A DNA stretch of 29,654 bases from CAYRES01 sp964423425. GTDB taxonomy: Bacteria > Actinomycetota > Thermoleophilia > RBG-16-64-13. The stretch covers positions 1 through 29,654 of the forward strand of contig CAYRES010000020.1 in NCBI GenBank assembly GCA_964423425.1, given 5' to 3'. The position numbers and the translations under genes were made by a program. Of the stretch, positions 8,281 through 17,130 are shown piece by piece. Every line of letters starts with the position of its first letter. Position 1 is the first letter of the stretch. The notes under the pieces were generated by a model, which had not been told where the DNA came from, did not search any database, and saw nothing but the letters and a program-made list of their open reading frames with translations.

Positions 8281-8444
8281 CCTCGTCTCGCCGTCCGGCT
8301 CGACTCGGACCGCTCGCTGCTCGACAGTCCAAAGGGACTGTCTCGCTGACGCTCGTGCCCTCGCGGGTTCGGAATCCCCCCAGACCCTGCTGGGAGCCAC
8401 GTCGTACTTGTTCGCGGAAGACCCTACGGAGAGGGGGGGATTCG
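8182..8444. repeat. 73-bp direct repeat, one copy containing the tRNA-Ser 3' end
   Basis: 8182-8254 and 8372-8444 are identical except for four positions, at an offset of 190 bp. The right copy includes the last 18 bases of the tRNA-Ser gene, so the left copy carries a duplicated tRNA 3' end at 8237-8254. Each copy starts GAATCCCCCC and ends GGGGGGATTC, so neighbouring units are also bounded by inverted arms. Duplicated tRNA 3' ends are typical of attachment sites left by integrases; tandem slippage is the alternative. Confidence 0.8.
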
Positions 8445-8516
8445 AACCCCCGGGCCAGGTAAATCCTGACCAACGGTTTTCGAGACCGCCGCATTAAGCC
8501 GCTCTGCCACCTCTCC
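8427..8516 (-). tRNA. tRNA-Ser (anticodon CGA)
   Basis: 90-nt class II tRNA. Acceptor arms GGAGAGG and CCTCTCC pair fully, with discriminator G at 8427. The D-arm region has GCAGAGCGGCTTAATGC. The anticodon stem encloses CTCGAAA, giving anticodon CGA (8480-8482) for UCG codons. A long variable arm and the T-arm GGGGGTTCGAATCCCCC follow. CCA is not encoded. The gene points toward the restriction locus, so its 3' end is the junction with the repeat mosaic. Confidence 0.95.
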
Positions 8517-8700
8517 ACGGTAGAGGTAGATTCTAGCCGAAGTCGCTCATGCGGGCCAATCTCCCACTCGGGCCGGCGGAGCGACGGCGCAACCTTTAGG
8601 CGGAGGATCGGGCTCAGCACGGAACGGCAGAGTCGTCCTCTCGGCCTCCGGCCGGCCCGCCCAGTCGCTGGCTCTTGTCCCTCTGGTTCGCTACTCTCAC

Positions 8701-9627
8701 ATGATGGATCCCGTGCAGCCATCCTCCGTGTCGCCCCCCGAGGCACTTACCCCTCAGCCGAGCGCGCGCCGCGACTCTGCCACTGCCGTCATGCTGGTGG
8801 TTGTTGTCGGAGTCTTGATGCAGGCCGGATCGGCCCTTTCGGTACTCGTCATCGAGGCCGTGGGTGTGGTGGAAGCCCTATGGCTGAGGACCTTCTTCGC
8901 GGCCGCCATCCTTGCGCTGGCGAGGCCTCGCCTGGTTCGCCTGCCCCCGGTGGGTGACCGGGCGATTCTTGCTGCGCTCAGCCTTGCCCTGCTCGCGATG
9001 AACATGTGTTTCTACGAAGCGATCAGCCGTCTTCCCGTGGGTATCGTGGTGGCGGTGGAATTCCTGGGGCCGCTCGGTGTCGCCGTGGCCGGTTCGCGCC
9101 GTCCGCTCGACGCCATCTGGGTGATCTTCGCGGGTGCGGGCGTGTATGTTCTTGCCGACCCGTCCGGGTCGGTGTCGTGGAGCGGGCTGGGTTTCGCCCT
9201 CGGAGCCGCCGCCTGCTGGGCCGCGTTCCTGCTTCTCGCCAAGCGGGCCGTGACAACTTTGGAGCCGCTGCGCATCACCACGCTTATGCTCATCGCCTCC
9301 TCGGTGCTCCTCACGCCCCTGCTGCTTGCCACGGGAGCGGAGGTCGCGGGCCAGGGCCGGACGATACTCCTCGGACTGGCTGTCGCGCTCTTGTCGTCGG
9401 CACTCCCCTACGTCTTGGAGATGGTCGCGCTCAAGCGTGTGCGGGCGGCCACGTACGGGGTGCTGTTGAGCCTCGAGCCGGGTATCGCCGCGATCTGGGG
9501 TTTTGTGATCCTGGCGCAACAATTGACTCTGCGTGAGATTGGGGGGATTGTAGCTGTGACCGCTGCTGCGGCCGGCGCGAGTTGGGCCGCGGCCAGACAG
9601 CCTCGCTCGGCGCCCGTCAGGGACTGA
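8701..9627 (+). CDS. EamA/DMT-family transporter, RhtA-like exporter
   Basis: 308-residue inner-membrane protein with about ten hydrophobic segments in two EamA halves. The segment NMCFYEAISRLPVGIVVAVE followed by FLGPLGVA and SRRPLDAIWV strongly recalls RhtA, the threonine/homoserine exporter, so amino-acid or small-metabolite efflux is likely; the substrate cannot be read from sequence. Two adjacent ATG codons (8701, 8704) open the frame with no Shine-Dalgarno site. A -10-like TACTCT at 8692-8697 would allow a leaderless start at 8704. It stands alone between tRNA-Ser and a lipoprotein gene. Confidence 0.85.
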   Translation: MMDPVQPSSVSPPEALTPQPSARRDSATAVMLVVVVGVLMQAGSALSVLVIEAVGVVEALWLRTFFAAAILALARPRLVRLPPVGDRAILAALSLALLAMNMCFYEAISRLPVGIVVAVEFLGPLGVAVAGSRRPLDAIWVIFAGAGVYVLADPSGSVSWSGLGFALGAAACWAAFLLLAKRAVTTLEPLRITTLMLIASSVLLTPLLLATGAEVAGQGRTILLGLAVALLSSALPYVLEMVALKRVRAATYGVLLSLEPGIAAIWGFVILAQQLTLREIGGIVAVTAAAAGASWAAARQPRSAPVRD

Positions 9628-9784
9628 CCGAGGTCTGAACGCCGGATGACCGGCCTACCCTGGCGGGTCCGCGTGAGGCGCGTGAGACACGATTCCCGCG
9701 TGGGCCTCTCTCTATCGAGAAAGCCGTGTCTGAGTTACAGTGGCGACGTCACGAAGTCGCAGTACCCAATCACGAGGTGATGGA

Positions 9785-10414
9785 ATGAGAAACCGGTGGT
9801 TCGCGATACTCTTGGTTCTGTCGGTGTCGATGGTCCTTCTTGCGGGGTGTGGAGGTGACTCCTCGGCCGGCGGTGGGGGTGAGTCCACCGAGACCACGTC
9901 GTCAGGGGTATCAGCCGAGCCCGAAGAGGAACCCGAGCCCGAGATCACTCTGAGCGACGCCATTGTGCTCCCCGAGGGCTGGGAGATATCGGATGCCATC
10001 AGTGCAGCCGAAGTCGAGGCTATCATCGGGCGGAGTGACTACGAGTACTGGTACGAGTCGCTGAACGACCCCGCCGCGGGCAAGCCCCAGGGTAGCTGGT
10101 ACGACGGCAGTTTGGCGCTCTCCAAGATCAACTTTCTCGTCTACACGAACGACGGAGAGGCGAACTTCGAGCGGGTGTCCGGGTATGTGAACGACGCGGT
10201 GGAAGTGTCCAATCCGTTCTGGGACAAGGCTCTTCTTGGGGGGATGGCCGCGGGAGCTGACGACATGGTGGCCATCCTCGTGTTGAGGGGGGATGTGTGC
10301 TTGCGTATCCAGTTCAGCCCCGAGGTCTACGCCGAGCTGGACTTCGAGGAGACCAGCGTGGCCTTGGCCGAGCGGTTGATCAACAACCTGTACGGGGGCG
10401 AACGGATGGAGTAG
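9785..10414 (+). CDS. Predicted lipoprotein of unknown function
   Basis: 209 residues. A short basic N-terminus and hydrophobic stretch end in the lipobox LLAGC (Cys22), so it is probably lipid-anchored on the outer face of the membrane. A Gly/Ser/Thr-rich linker and an acidic EPEEEPEPE stretch lead into a folded domain of about 150 residues rich in Trp, Tyr and acidic residues that I do not recognise. The ATG at 9785 is preferred over one 45 bases earlier because it follows GAGGTGAT at a suitable distance and gives a standard signal peptide. It converges with tadA. Confidence 0.85.
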   Translation: MRNRWFAILLVLSVSMVLLAGCGGDSSAGGGGESTETTSSGVSAEPEEEPEPEITLSDAIVLPEGWEISDAISAAEVEAIIGRSDYEYWYESLNDPAAGKPQGSWYDGSLALSKINFLVYTNDGEANFERVSGYVNDAVEVSNPFWDKALLGGMAAGADDMVAILVLRGDVCLRIQFSPEVYAELDFEETSVALAERLINNLYGGERME

Positions 10415-10519
10415 GAGGGCCGGTGCTACAGGACAACGGCGCGACCCCGTGTCTTGGTCGGGCGTGGTGGATCGGCGTGGTTCCCCACCGCAGCGACCCG
10501 CGTAGCGGGACCACCGGGG

Positions 10520-10984
10520 TTACCGCCGGGCGGCGAAGAACTCCCGCAGGACGTCCGCACACTCCTCGGCGAGTATGCCGCCCTGCACCTCCAGCTGGTG
10601 GTTGAGCAGCGGATACCGCACCAGGTCCATCACTGAGCCGGCGGCGCCCGCCTTGGGGTCGGGCGCCCCGTACACCAACCGCGAGACACGGGCCTGCACG
10701 AGAGCGCCTGCGCACATGGGGCAGGGTTCCAGGGTCACATAGAGGGTGGCCTCGAGCACGCGCCAGCCGCCGAGTAACGCCGCCGCGTCGCGCAGCACGA
10801 GCATCTCCGCGTGAGCGGTGGCGTCGTGACGCAGTTCCCGCTCGTTGCCGCGGGAGCCGAGGAGGCGGCCGCCCCGGCCCACGAGGACCGCGCCCACGGG
10901 GACGTCGCCGTGGGTGGTTGCCGCCCGCGCCTCCTCCAGGGCGAGGCGCATGAACTGCTCGTCTTCGGCTCGGCCGGCCGTCAC
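10520..10984 (-). CDS. tadA: tRNA-specific adenosine deaminase TadA
   Basis: 154 residues, normal length for TadA, which deaminates A34 of tRNA-Arg(ACG) to inosine for wobble decoding. The zinc site is complete: HAE at 58-60 (His ligand and catalytic Glu) and PCPMC at 87-91 (two Cys ligands). Starts at GTG 10984; an ATG lies 33 bases inside. It follows ktrA by 25 bp on the same strand, so it may share that transcript. Confidence 0.95.
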   Translation of the reverse strand: MTAGRAEDEQFMRLALEEARAATTHGDVPVGAVLVGRGGRLLGSRGNERELRHDATAHAEMLVLRDAAALLGGWRVLEATLYVTLEPCPMCAGALVQARVSRLVYGAPDPKAGAAGSVMDLVRYPLLNHQLEVQGGILAEECADVLREFFAARR

Positions 10985-11009
10985 GGGGCCGCCGCCTTGC
11001 TTGCGGCGC

Positions 11010-11723
11010 TCACGGGGCCGGGGTCTCGTTACAGGGAGGCGGCATGGGAGGAGGGGGTGGCTCGGTCATCTTCTCGATCTTCTCCAGGTCGGCCCCGCGG
11101 CCGATCATGACCATCACATCGCCGGGAACGTTCACATAGCCCGGGCCGGGCAAGAAGGTGAAGCGCGGCTCCGTCTGCCTTCTCACCGCGAGCACGAATA
11201 CGTCGAGCAGTGCGCGCAGGTTGAGTTGCCCCAGGCTGATGCCGTGCAGAGCAGGAGGGAAGGTCACGTCGCGCACGAGGTACTCACCCTCCAGGGGAAC
11301 GAAGTCGAGCATGTTGGGGTTCAGGATCTCGGCCGCCACCCGGCGGGCGGTTTCCCGCTCGGGGAAGATGGTGTACGAGGCGCCCACCATCCTGAGGATG
11401 GAGGCGTGGTCTTCACTCACCGCCTTGGCGCGGATGACGGGTACGCCGATGCGGCTCAAGTGTAGGGTACAGAGGATGCTGGCCTCCAGGTTCTCTCCCA
11501 TGCTGACGATGGCCTCGTCGAAGTCCGGAGAGACCACCGAGGAGAGTGCTGTGAAGTCCCGGGCGTCGAGACACAGTGCCCGCTGCACCTGTCCGGCGGC
11601 ATCATTCACCTTCTGGTCGGAGATGTCGAGGGCCAAGACTTCGGAATCCTCAGCCAGGGAGAGGGCGAGTTCGTTGCCGAAGTGCCCCAGTCCTATCACG
11701 CATATCTGCTTCTTGCGGCTCAT
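11010..11723 (-). CDS. ktrA: Potassium uptake regulatory subunit KtrA/KtrC (RCK)
   Basis: 237-residue cytosolic gating subunit. The N-terminal Rossmann (RCK_N) domain has VIGLGHFGNELALSL and the acidic DIS end of strand 2 for nucleotide binding. A TrkA_C domain (about 135-215) has LRALLDVFVLAVRR. A single RCK pair, unlike the double unit in trkA at 13370, is the KtrA form. The C-terminus ends in a Pro-rich tail. Its start overlaps the ktrB stop as ATGA, so the two are coupled. Confidence 0.92.
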   Translation of the reverse strand: MSRKKQICVIGLGHFGNELALSLAEDSEVLALDISDQKVNDAAGQVQRALCLDARDFTALSSVVSPDFDEAIVSMGENLEASILCTLHLSRIGVPVIRAKAVSEDHASILRMVGASYTIFPERETARRVAAEILNPNMLDFVPLEGEYLVRDVTFPPALHGISLGQLNLRALLDVFVLAVRRQTEPRFTFLPGPGYVNVPGDVMVMIGRGADLEKIEKMTEPPPPPMPPPCNETPAP

Positions 11724-13216
11724 CCGATCATGACCTTTCCCTCAGGGTAGCGCACACGTATGGTATCCCGGCTCACCATCCAAGTAGCAAGCGTGAGCGG
11801 TCCCAGTCTGCCGACGAACATGGTAGCGATGATCCACACCCGCCCTGCGGTCGACAGTACCGGGGTGAGGCCGGTGGACAATCCCACCGTTCCGAACGCG
11901 GAGAGCTGCTCGAACAGTACATCTTGGAGTCCGAAGGCGAACGGTCCGGTGGTGCCGAGTTCTGTGGCAAGAAGCAGCAACACACCCACGGTGTTCCAGA
12001 TCACGGCGAGGGCCACCAGGATGGTGGTTCTGCGCAACACCTCGTTGGGCACGCGTCGGCCGAGCAGACGGGGCTCGTCGTCGCCGGCCAGCCTCGCGCG
12101 GAGACGGGCCACCCAGATGGCGGCGGTGGTGGTCTTCAGGCCGCCGGCGCAGGAGCCGGGGGAACCGCCGATGAACATCAAGATGCAGAGCAGCAGCAAC
12201 GAAGCGTAGGGAAGCATCCCAATGCTCACGGTGTTGAAGCCGGCCGTCCTTGCGGTCACCGACTGGAAGAGGGCCGTCCAGAGCCTCGAACTCCAAGAGG
12301 TCTGTTCTCCCGTCATCCCGAACAGGAAGAGGAGGATGGTTCCGCCGACGATCAACACGAGGGTCGCGCGGAGTACCACCTGGGTGTGCAGACTCAGTGG
12401 GCGGAGCCGGCGTGAGTCACCGGGTGCCGGGGGATCGGCGGCCGTCCCGCCGTCCGGCGTTCTTCCGCCGAGGTCCACACTCCTCGCTACACTTCCCCTC
12501 CTAGGCCCCCCGCGCTTCGTCCACGCCCCGAGACGGCTGGAGAGCTCTTGGAGTACCGTGTGCCCCAGTCCTCCGAGGATGATGAGCACCATGACGGCGG
12601 ACACGATGACCACGCTCTCCCGTAGCTCGTAGAGGTTGTCGGTGTATATGGAGAAGCCGGCATTACAAAAGGCGGAGATGGAGTGGAAGACGGCCGAGTA
12701 AGCTGCGTCACCGGCGGAGGTGCGGCGCACGAGGGCGAGGAAGAGGGCAAGAGCGCCGGCCGTCTCGATCAAGAGAGTTATGCGGAGGATGCGGGCGAAC
12801 AGGCGCCTGAACTCACCCGCCCGGTCCTCCTGGAAGAAGGCGTCGTGCAGGGCCGCCCGCGAGGAGAGCGAGAGTCGTCGGCCCATGAGGCGGAAGACGA
12901 GGGCGGCGAAGGTCATGACCCCGAGACCGCCGGCTTGAATCAGCACCAAGATGACGATTTGGCCGAATAGCGTGTAGTCGGTGGCGGTGTCGACCACTAT
13001 CAGGCCGGTGACGCACACGGCTGAGGTGGCGGTGAACAGCGCGTCCACGTAACCGACGGCGCCGCTCGCGTGGGCGATGGGCAACGATAGAAGCACGCTC
13101 CCCAGCAGGATGAGCCCGGCGAACGACAGTATGAGGAGGCCCTGGGGTGTGCGCCGGGACAGGAGGACCTGGAGGTTCTCCCTCAGGCCCTCACTACGTG
13201 GTAGGTTGCGCTTCAT
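11720..13216 (-). CDS. ktrB: Potassium uptake channel subunit KtrB
   Basis: 498-residue membrane subunit of the Trk/Ktr/HKT superfamily with four M1-P-M2 repeats. The filter segments are visible as SAVCVTGLIVVDT, SISAFCNAGFSI, TARTAGFNTVSI and LSAFGTVGLSTGLTP, each with the filter Gly. A hydrophilic Pro/Arg-rich insert of about 45 residues in the middle (GGRTPDGGTAADPPAP) is longer than usual. I chose the ATG at 13216, preceded by GGAGGAGG, over the ATG at 13237, which has no ribosome site. Divergent from trkA. Confidence 0.92.
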   Translation of the reverse strand: MKRNLPRSEGLRENLQVLLSRRTPQGLLILSFAGLILLGSVLLSLPIAHASGAVGYVDALFTATSAVCVTGLIVVDTATDYTLFGQIVILVLIQAGGLGVMTFAALVFRLMGRRLSLSSRAALHDAFFQEDRAGEFRRLFARILRITLLIETAGALALFLALVRRTSAGDAAYSAVFHSISAFCNAGFSIYTDNLYELRESVVIVSAVMVLIILGGLGHTVLQELSSRLGAWTKRGGPRRGSVARSVDLGGRTPDGGTAADPPAPGDSRRLRPLSLHTQVVLRATLVLIVGGTILLFLFGMTGEQTSWSSRLWTALFQSVTARTAGFNTVSIGMLPYASLLLLCILMFIGGSPGSCAGGLKTTTAAIWVARLRARLAGDDEPRLLGRRVPNEVLRRTTILVALAVIWNTVGVLLLLATELGTTGPFAFGLQDVLFEQLSAFGTVGLSTGLTPVLSTAGRVWIIATMFVGRLGPLTLATWMVSRDTIRVRYPEGKVMIG

Positions 13217-13355
13217 GCCCCGCCGGGCCTCCTCCATAGTGCGCCATGTCCCTGAACGTCAACCGGCGCTTCTCGCTCCGGCTGCCGTCTCTCATAGTAG
13301 TACCGGCCGCACGGATTGTCCCGCAGTCTTGTGCCATGTTGTGCATGGCTCCTGC

Positions 13356-13370
13356 TATGCTACCGAGCCA
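13356..13370 (+). promoter_or_regulatory. Extended -10 element for a leaderless trkA transcript
   Basis: TGCTATGCT, an extended -10 pattern (TG, one base, TATGCT at 13356-13361), ends eight bases before the trkA ATG, which would place transcription start on or next to the A of the ATG. No Shine-Dalgarno site precedes trkA. Leaderless mRNAs are common in actinobacteria. No good -35 is visible, as is usual with an extended -10. Confidence 0.45.
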
Positions 13371-14710
13371 TGTACGTCGTCATCGTGGGTGTGGGCGAAG
13401 TAGGCCTCCACATCGCCGCCATCCTGAGTCAAGAGGGGCACAACGTCGCGCTCATCGAGCGCGACCTCGACCGTCTGAGCAAGGCGGCCCAGGAGATCGA
13501 CGCCCTCTCCGTCATGGGCAACGGGGCCAGCAAGCGTGTGCTCCTGCAGGCGGACGTCACGCACGCGAACATCCTGATCGCTGTCACCGATTCCGACGAG
13601 GTCAACATGATCGCCTGTATGGTGGCCAAGCGGGTGGGGGTGCCACTCACCATCGCGCGGGTACGGAACGCCGACTACCTGGAATCGGCGGAGGCGGTGT
13701 CCTCGGAGCTCACGGGCATCGACTACGTTATCCAGCCGGAGGCTGCGGTGGCGGAGGAGATCGGCAAGTTGGCGGATTTCCCGGGGGCGCTGGAAGTGGA
13801 GAGTTTTGCCGGCGGCCAGGTGAGGATGCTCGAGATCCAGGTCGATGAGGAGAGCTCCGGCGCCGGTAAGGCGATAGTCGAGATGGGCCTGCCCCGCGAG
13901 GTGTTGGTCACCGGGGTGTTGAGAGGCGACACCATCACCATTCCCCGTGGCGACACGGTGCTGTCCGCGGGCGACCGGGTGTTTCTCGCCGGTCAGCCGG
14001 CGGCCGTCCGTGAAGCCGCGGGCCTGCTCTCCTTGAAGATGAAGACTCCCAAGAGCGCCATACTGCTCGGGTGCGGTGAGATGGGCCTGCGGGTGGCCCG
14101 GGCGTTGGAAGCGCGGGGCATGCGGCTCACCATCTTCGAGAAGAACTACGAGCGGTCGGTGGAAGCGGCTTCGGTCTTGAGTCGGGCACTCGTCCTTCAC
14201 GATGAGGGTTTGGGCGAGAGCATCCTCCTCTCCGAGGGCATTCAGGACGTCGATCTCTTCATCGCCGCCACCGGCGACGACCGCCTCAATATCCTTGCCT
14301 CGCTGCAAGCCAAGCGGTTGGGCGCCGAACGCACCATCTCCATAGTCGAGCGGGCGGAGTTCTCCGACATCCTGGAGGCCATGGGGGTTGACGTGGCTAT
14401 CAGTCCCCGCCGTCTTACGGCTTCGGCGGTACTGCGCTTCGTCCGGGCGGGAGAGGTGGTGAGCGCCGCCCTTCTCGACAAATCGGCGGGCGAGGTACTC
14501 GAGTTCATAGTAGCGGAAGGAAGCCCCATCGCGGGAGTTCCACTGCGTGAGGTGCGCTTCCCCCGCGGGGCCATACTGGGAGTGCTTGTTCGCGGCGGCA
14601 CCGTGCACGTGGCCGGTGGCGACACAGTGCCGGAGCCGGGAGACATCGCCATTGTGTTCGCCGCCACGGATTCTGTCACGGCGGTCGAAAAGCTGCTCGA
14701 GGCGCGCTGA
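13370..14710 (+). CDS. trkA: Trk potassium uptake regulatory protein TrkA
   Basis: 446-residue peripheral subunit with two RCK_N/TrkA_C units. Nucleotide-binding loops VIVGVGEVGLHIAAIL at the start and ILLGCGEMGLRVARAL near residue 230 are both intact, each followed by an acidic residue at the end of strand 2 (IERD, FEKN). The ATG at 13370 gives the standard MYVVIVGVGEVG start; an earlier ATG in frame would add 18 unlikely residues. trkH follows 25 bp downstream, so the two form an operon. Confidence 0.95.
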   Translation: MYVVIVGVGEVGLHIAAILSQEGHNVALIERDLDRLSKAAQEIDALSVMGNGASKRVLLQADVTHANILIAVTDSDEVNMIACMVAKRVGVPLTIARVRNADYLESAEAVSSELTGIDYVIQPEAAVAEEIGKLADFPGALEVESFAGGQVRMLEIQVDEESSGAGKAIVEMGLPREVLVTGVLRGDTITIPRGDTVLSAGDRVFLAGQPAAVREAAGLLSLKMKTPKSAILLGCGEMGLRVARALEARGMRLTIFEKNYERSVEAASVLSRALVLHDEGLGESILLSEGIQDVDLFIAATGDDRLNILASLQAKRLGAERTISIVERAEFSDILEAMGVDVAISPRRLTASAVLRFVRAGEVVSAALLDKSAGEVLEFIVAEGSPIAGVPLREVRFPRGAILGVLVRGGTVHVAGGDTVPEPGDIAIVFAATDSVTAVEKLLEAR

Positions 14711-14735
14711 TCACACCATGCTGCACTGAAGGATC

Positions 14736-16181
14736 ATGAACCTTCGTTTCGTGGGACATCTGCTGGGGCTCGTCATCGTGGCGGTGGGTGCCGGAATCTT
14801 GGTGTCCGCCGGTGTGTCGGCCCTCTATGGCGACCCCGACGTGTGGGCGCTGCTCTTCTCTGCGGCGGTGGCGCTGGCTGTGGGAGGGCCTCTCTTCTTG
14901 GCCACCCGTCTGAAGGCCCGCACCTATATTGGGTATCGGGAGGGCTTTCTTTCGGTCGGACTGGGGTGGATTGCGGCCATGGTGTTCGGGGCCGTGCCCT
15001 ATCTCGCCTATGGCCTCTTTGGGCCGGTGGACGCACTCTTTGAGAGCATGTCCGGGTTCAGCACCACCGGAGCCAGTGTTCTCAACGACTTCGACCAACC
15101 CCACGGTCTTATGTTCTGGCGCAGCCTGACCCAGTGGTACGGGGGGGTGGGAATCGTTGTTCTGTTCATTGCGGTTCTGCGTCCTTTGGGGGCGGGTGCG
15201 ATGAGACTCTTCTCCGCCGAGGCCACCGGCCCGGTGCCGGAGAGGCTCACTCCCAAGATCCGCGACACCGCTCGCAACCTGTGGCTCATCTACGTGGGGT
15301 TCTCGCTGCTCGAGGTCGTTCTGCTGATGGCTTTCGGCATGAATGCCTTCGAGGCCTTCTGTCACACCTTCTCGACCATGGCCACAGGTGGTTTCTCTCC
15401 TCTGGGCGCGAGCATCGCAGCGTACAACAACCTGGCCTTCGAACTCATCATCGTTGTGTTCATGTTCGTGGCCGGAGGTAGCTTCGCGCTGTACTTCGCC
15501 GTGATTCGGGGCGAGCCGGTGCGGCTCTTCAAGAACCCCGAGTTCCGAGTCTACGCAGGCATCATGGGGGTGAGTGTGGCGGCGGTGGCCGTGAGCCTCA
15601 TGGCGAGCAAGAGCCACTTCACTGCAGGGCACGCTTTCCGGGAAGCGCTCTTCCAGGTGGTGTCGATCCAGACCACCACGGGGTACGTCACCGCCGACTT
15701 CGATCTATGGAACACGTTTGCCAAGGTGCTCTTGGTGCTCTTGATGTTCGTGGGGGGCTCGGCGGGATCCACCGGCGGGGGGTTCAAAGTGGCCCGCATC
15801 ATGGTGCTGTTCGAAAGTGCGCGGCACGAGTTGACCCGGCAGATGCATCCCCAGGCGGTGTTGCCCCTCAAGCTCGGCGGCCGTGTGGTCCCGGAATCGG
15901 TGCGGCTCAACGTGCTGGGGTATTTCGTGCTCTACGTGGGCATCTACGCGGTGGGCACACTCCTGGTGGCGGCGAGCAACGTCGATCTGGTGACGGCGGC
16001 GACATCGGTGGCGGCTACCCTGAACAACATCGGACCGGGGCTTGGGGCGGTAGGCGCGAGCATGAACTACGCGTTCTTCGACCCCTTCGCTAAGATCGTG
16101 CTGACGGCGCTCATGGTGATCGGCCGCTTGGAACTCTTTGCCATTCTCCTGCCCTTCACAGCGGCTTTCTGGCGGCGCTGA
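14736..16181 (+). CDS. trkH: Trk potassium transporter membrane subunit TrkH
   Basis: 481-residue membrane protein, full length for TrkH. The four filter segments read MSGFSTTGASV, TFSTMATGGFSPLG, SIQTTTGYVTADF and AATLNNIGPGLGAVG, the standard TrkH set. The C-terminus ends MVIGRLELFAILLPF as in the family. It works with TrkA from the gene before it. Together with ktrBA, the organism has two chemically similar but distinct potassium importers encoded back to back. Confidence 0.95.
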   Translation: MNLRFVGHLLGLVIVAVGAGILVSAGVSALYGDPDVWALLFSAAVALAVGGPLFLATRLKARTYIGYREGFLSVGLGWIAAMVFGAVPYLAYGLFGPVDALFESMSGFSTTGASVLNDFDQPHGLMFWRSLTQWYGGVGIVVLFIAVLRPLGAGAMRLFSAEATGPVPERLTPKIRDTARNLWLIYVGFSLLEVVLLMAFGMNAFEAFCHTFSTMATGGFSPLGASIAAYNNLAFELIIVVFMFVAGGSFALYFAVIRGEPVRLFKNPEFRVYAGIMGVSVAAVAVSLMASKSHFTAGHAFREALFQVVSIQTTTGYVTADFDLWNTFAKVLLVLLMFVGGSAGSTGGGFKVARIMVLFESARHELTRQMHPQAVLPLKLGGRVVPESVRLNVLGYFVLYVGIYAVGTLLVAASNVDLVTAATSVAATLNNIGPGLGAVGASMNYAFFDPFAKIVLTALMVIGRLELFAILLPFTAAFWRR

Positions 16182-16263
16182 GCGCCGCCCTCCGTCCCAC
16201 CGGCGCCGCCCGCGAGTGCCACAGGTCTCCGGCGAGTGGCCACAGCGAGGGTGCGGGGTGCGT

Positions 16264-17130
16264 CTAGGCCGGGTCCTCCGGGTAGTAGGCGACGCCGGCG
16301 AGGCCGGGGCCTGCCGCTGCGCCCATGACCGGGGTGAACTCAGTTGTGAGAAGCTCGCGGCAGTGGCAGCGGCGGGCCAACTCACTGTGCAGGAAGGCGG
16401 CGCTGTCGGGCGCGTCGGCGTGGAGTACCGCAGCATGGAGAGCGCGGCCGCCAGCCCGCGTCTCGGTGAGATCGAGAATGCGCTCGAGTGCGCGGCGCAT
16501 GGTGCGCCTGACGCCGAGCAGCACAGCCCGTCCGCGATTGATGCACAGATAGGGACGGATGTGGAGCACCGAACCGGCAAGCCCGGCGATGGCCGGCACC
16601 CGGCCGGTCCTCTGCACGTAGCGCACTGTGTCGAGGGCGGCTACAACCAGAGCTCTTGATGCCACCTCTTCTGCCCGTTGCACCACCTCATCAAGAGTAC
16701 TCCCGGCTGCCGCCGCCTTCGCTGCCGCGAGGACGGCAAATCCGCAGGCCATACTCGCCGAGCGGCTGTCGATCACGCGAATGGGCATCCCCTCCAGGGA
16801 ACTGGAGGCCAGCGCCGCCGCTTGTGTGGCGGCGGCGAAGGTGCCGCTCAGTGCGCCGGCGACGTGAATGGAGACGATGGCGTCGGCCCGGGATGCGAGC
16901 TCCCCGTAGACACCGGCGAAGTCACCCACCGAGGGACTGGCCGTCTTGATGTCCATGTCGGGCGAGGCTCTGAGTAGGCTGTAGAAGCGGCCGGCGCTCA
17001 TGTCGATTTCGTCCCGATAGAGTTGCCCGTCGAGGTGCAGCTTCACCGGCACCACGGTGACGCCGGTGTCGCGGCGGATGTCTGCGGGTATGTTGGCCGC
17101 AGAATCGGTGACTATGGCGATTCGGGTCAC
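16264..17130 (-). CDS. DegV-family fatty-acid-binding protein
   Basis: 288 residues, the usual DegV length. Visible family features are TDSAANIPADI at the N-terminus, HVAGALSGTFAAA, the DSRSASMACGF turn, and YVQRTGRV. In Firmicutes, DegV-type FakB proteins hand fatty acids to the kinase FakA. No FakA-type kinase gene is in this window, so the partner is unknown. It is divergent from the methyltransferase gene, which may be meaningful if both act on lipids. Confidence 0.92.
   Translation of the reverse strand: MTRIAIVTDSAANIPADIRRDTGVTVVPVKLHLDGQLYRDEIDMSAGRFYSLLRASPDMDIKTASPSVGDFAGVYGELASRADAIVSIHVAGALSGTFAAATQAAALASSSLEGMPIRVIDSRSASMACGFAVLAAAKAAAAGSTLDEVVQRAEEVASRALVVAALDTVRYVQRTGRVPAIAGLAGSVLHIRPYLCINRGRAVLLGVRRTMRRALERILDLTETRAGGRALHAAVLHADAPDSAAFLHSELARRCHCRELLTTEFTPVMGAAAGPGLAGVAYYPEDPA

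Larger units (their letters stand above)
7821..8426. other. Mosaic intergenic region between hsdM and tRNA-Ser
   Basis: About 600 bp without an intact gene. It holds a tyrosine-integrase-like remnant (7907-8136), two families of direct repeats derived from the tRNA-Ser 3' end and its flank, and a small perfect hairpin at 8323-8342 (arms GACAGTCC and GGACTGTC, loop AAAG) without a T-tract. Longer frames on both strands here are low-complexity, Arg-rich and repeat-driven, and I do not regard them as genes. Confidence 0.6.

Noticed and set aside
8323..8342. Perfect 8-bp hairpin as terminator for tRNA-Ser
   Set aside because: No T-tract and about 85 bases beyond the tRNA 3' end; kept only as part of the mosaic region.
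7903..8400. 165-codon minus-strand frame in the repeat mosaic
   Set aside because: Arg/Ser-rich translation of repeats and the tRNA tail; no family resemblance and the opposite strand carries the integrase-like frame.
8701..8730. Strong sigma70 promoter for the exporter gene
   Set aside because: TTGTCC (8675-8680) and TACTCT (8692-8697) are only 11 bases apart, too close for a standard promoter.
10415..10519. Possible SRP RNA or other ncRNA between the lipoprotein and tadA genes
   Set aside because: The conserved GGAAG/AGCAG tetraloop region of SRP RNA is absent on both strands; only a 5-bp hairpin (CCCGC, GCGGG) is present.
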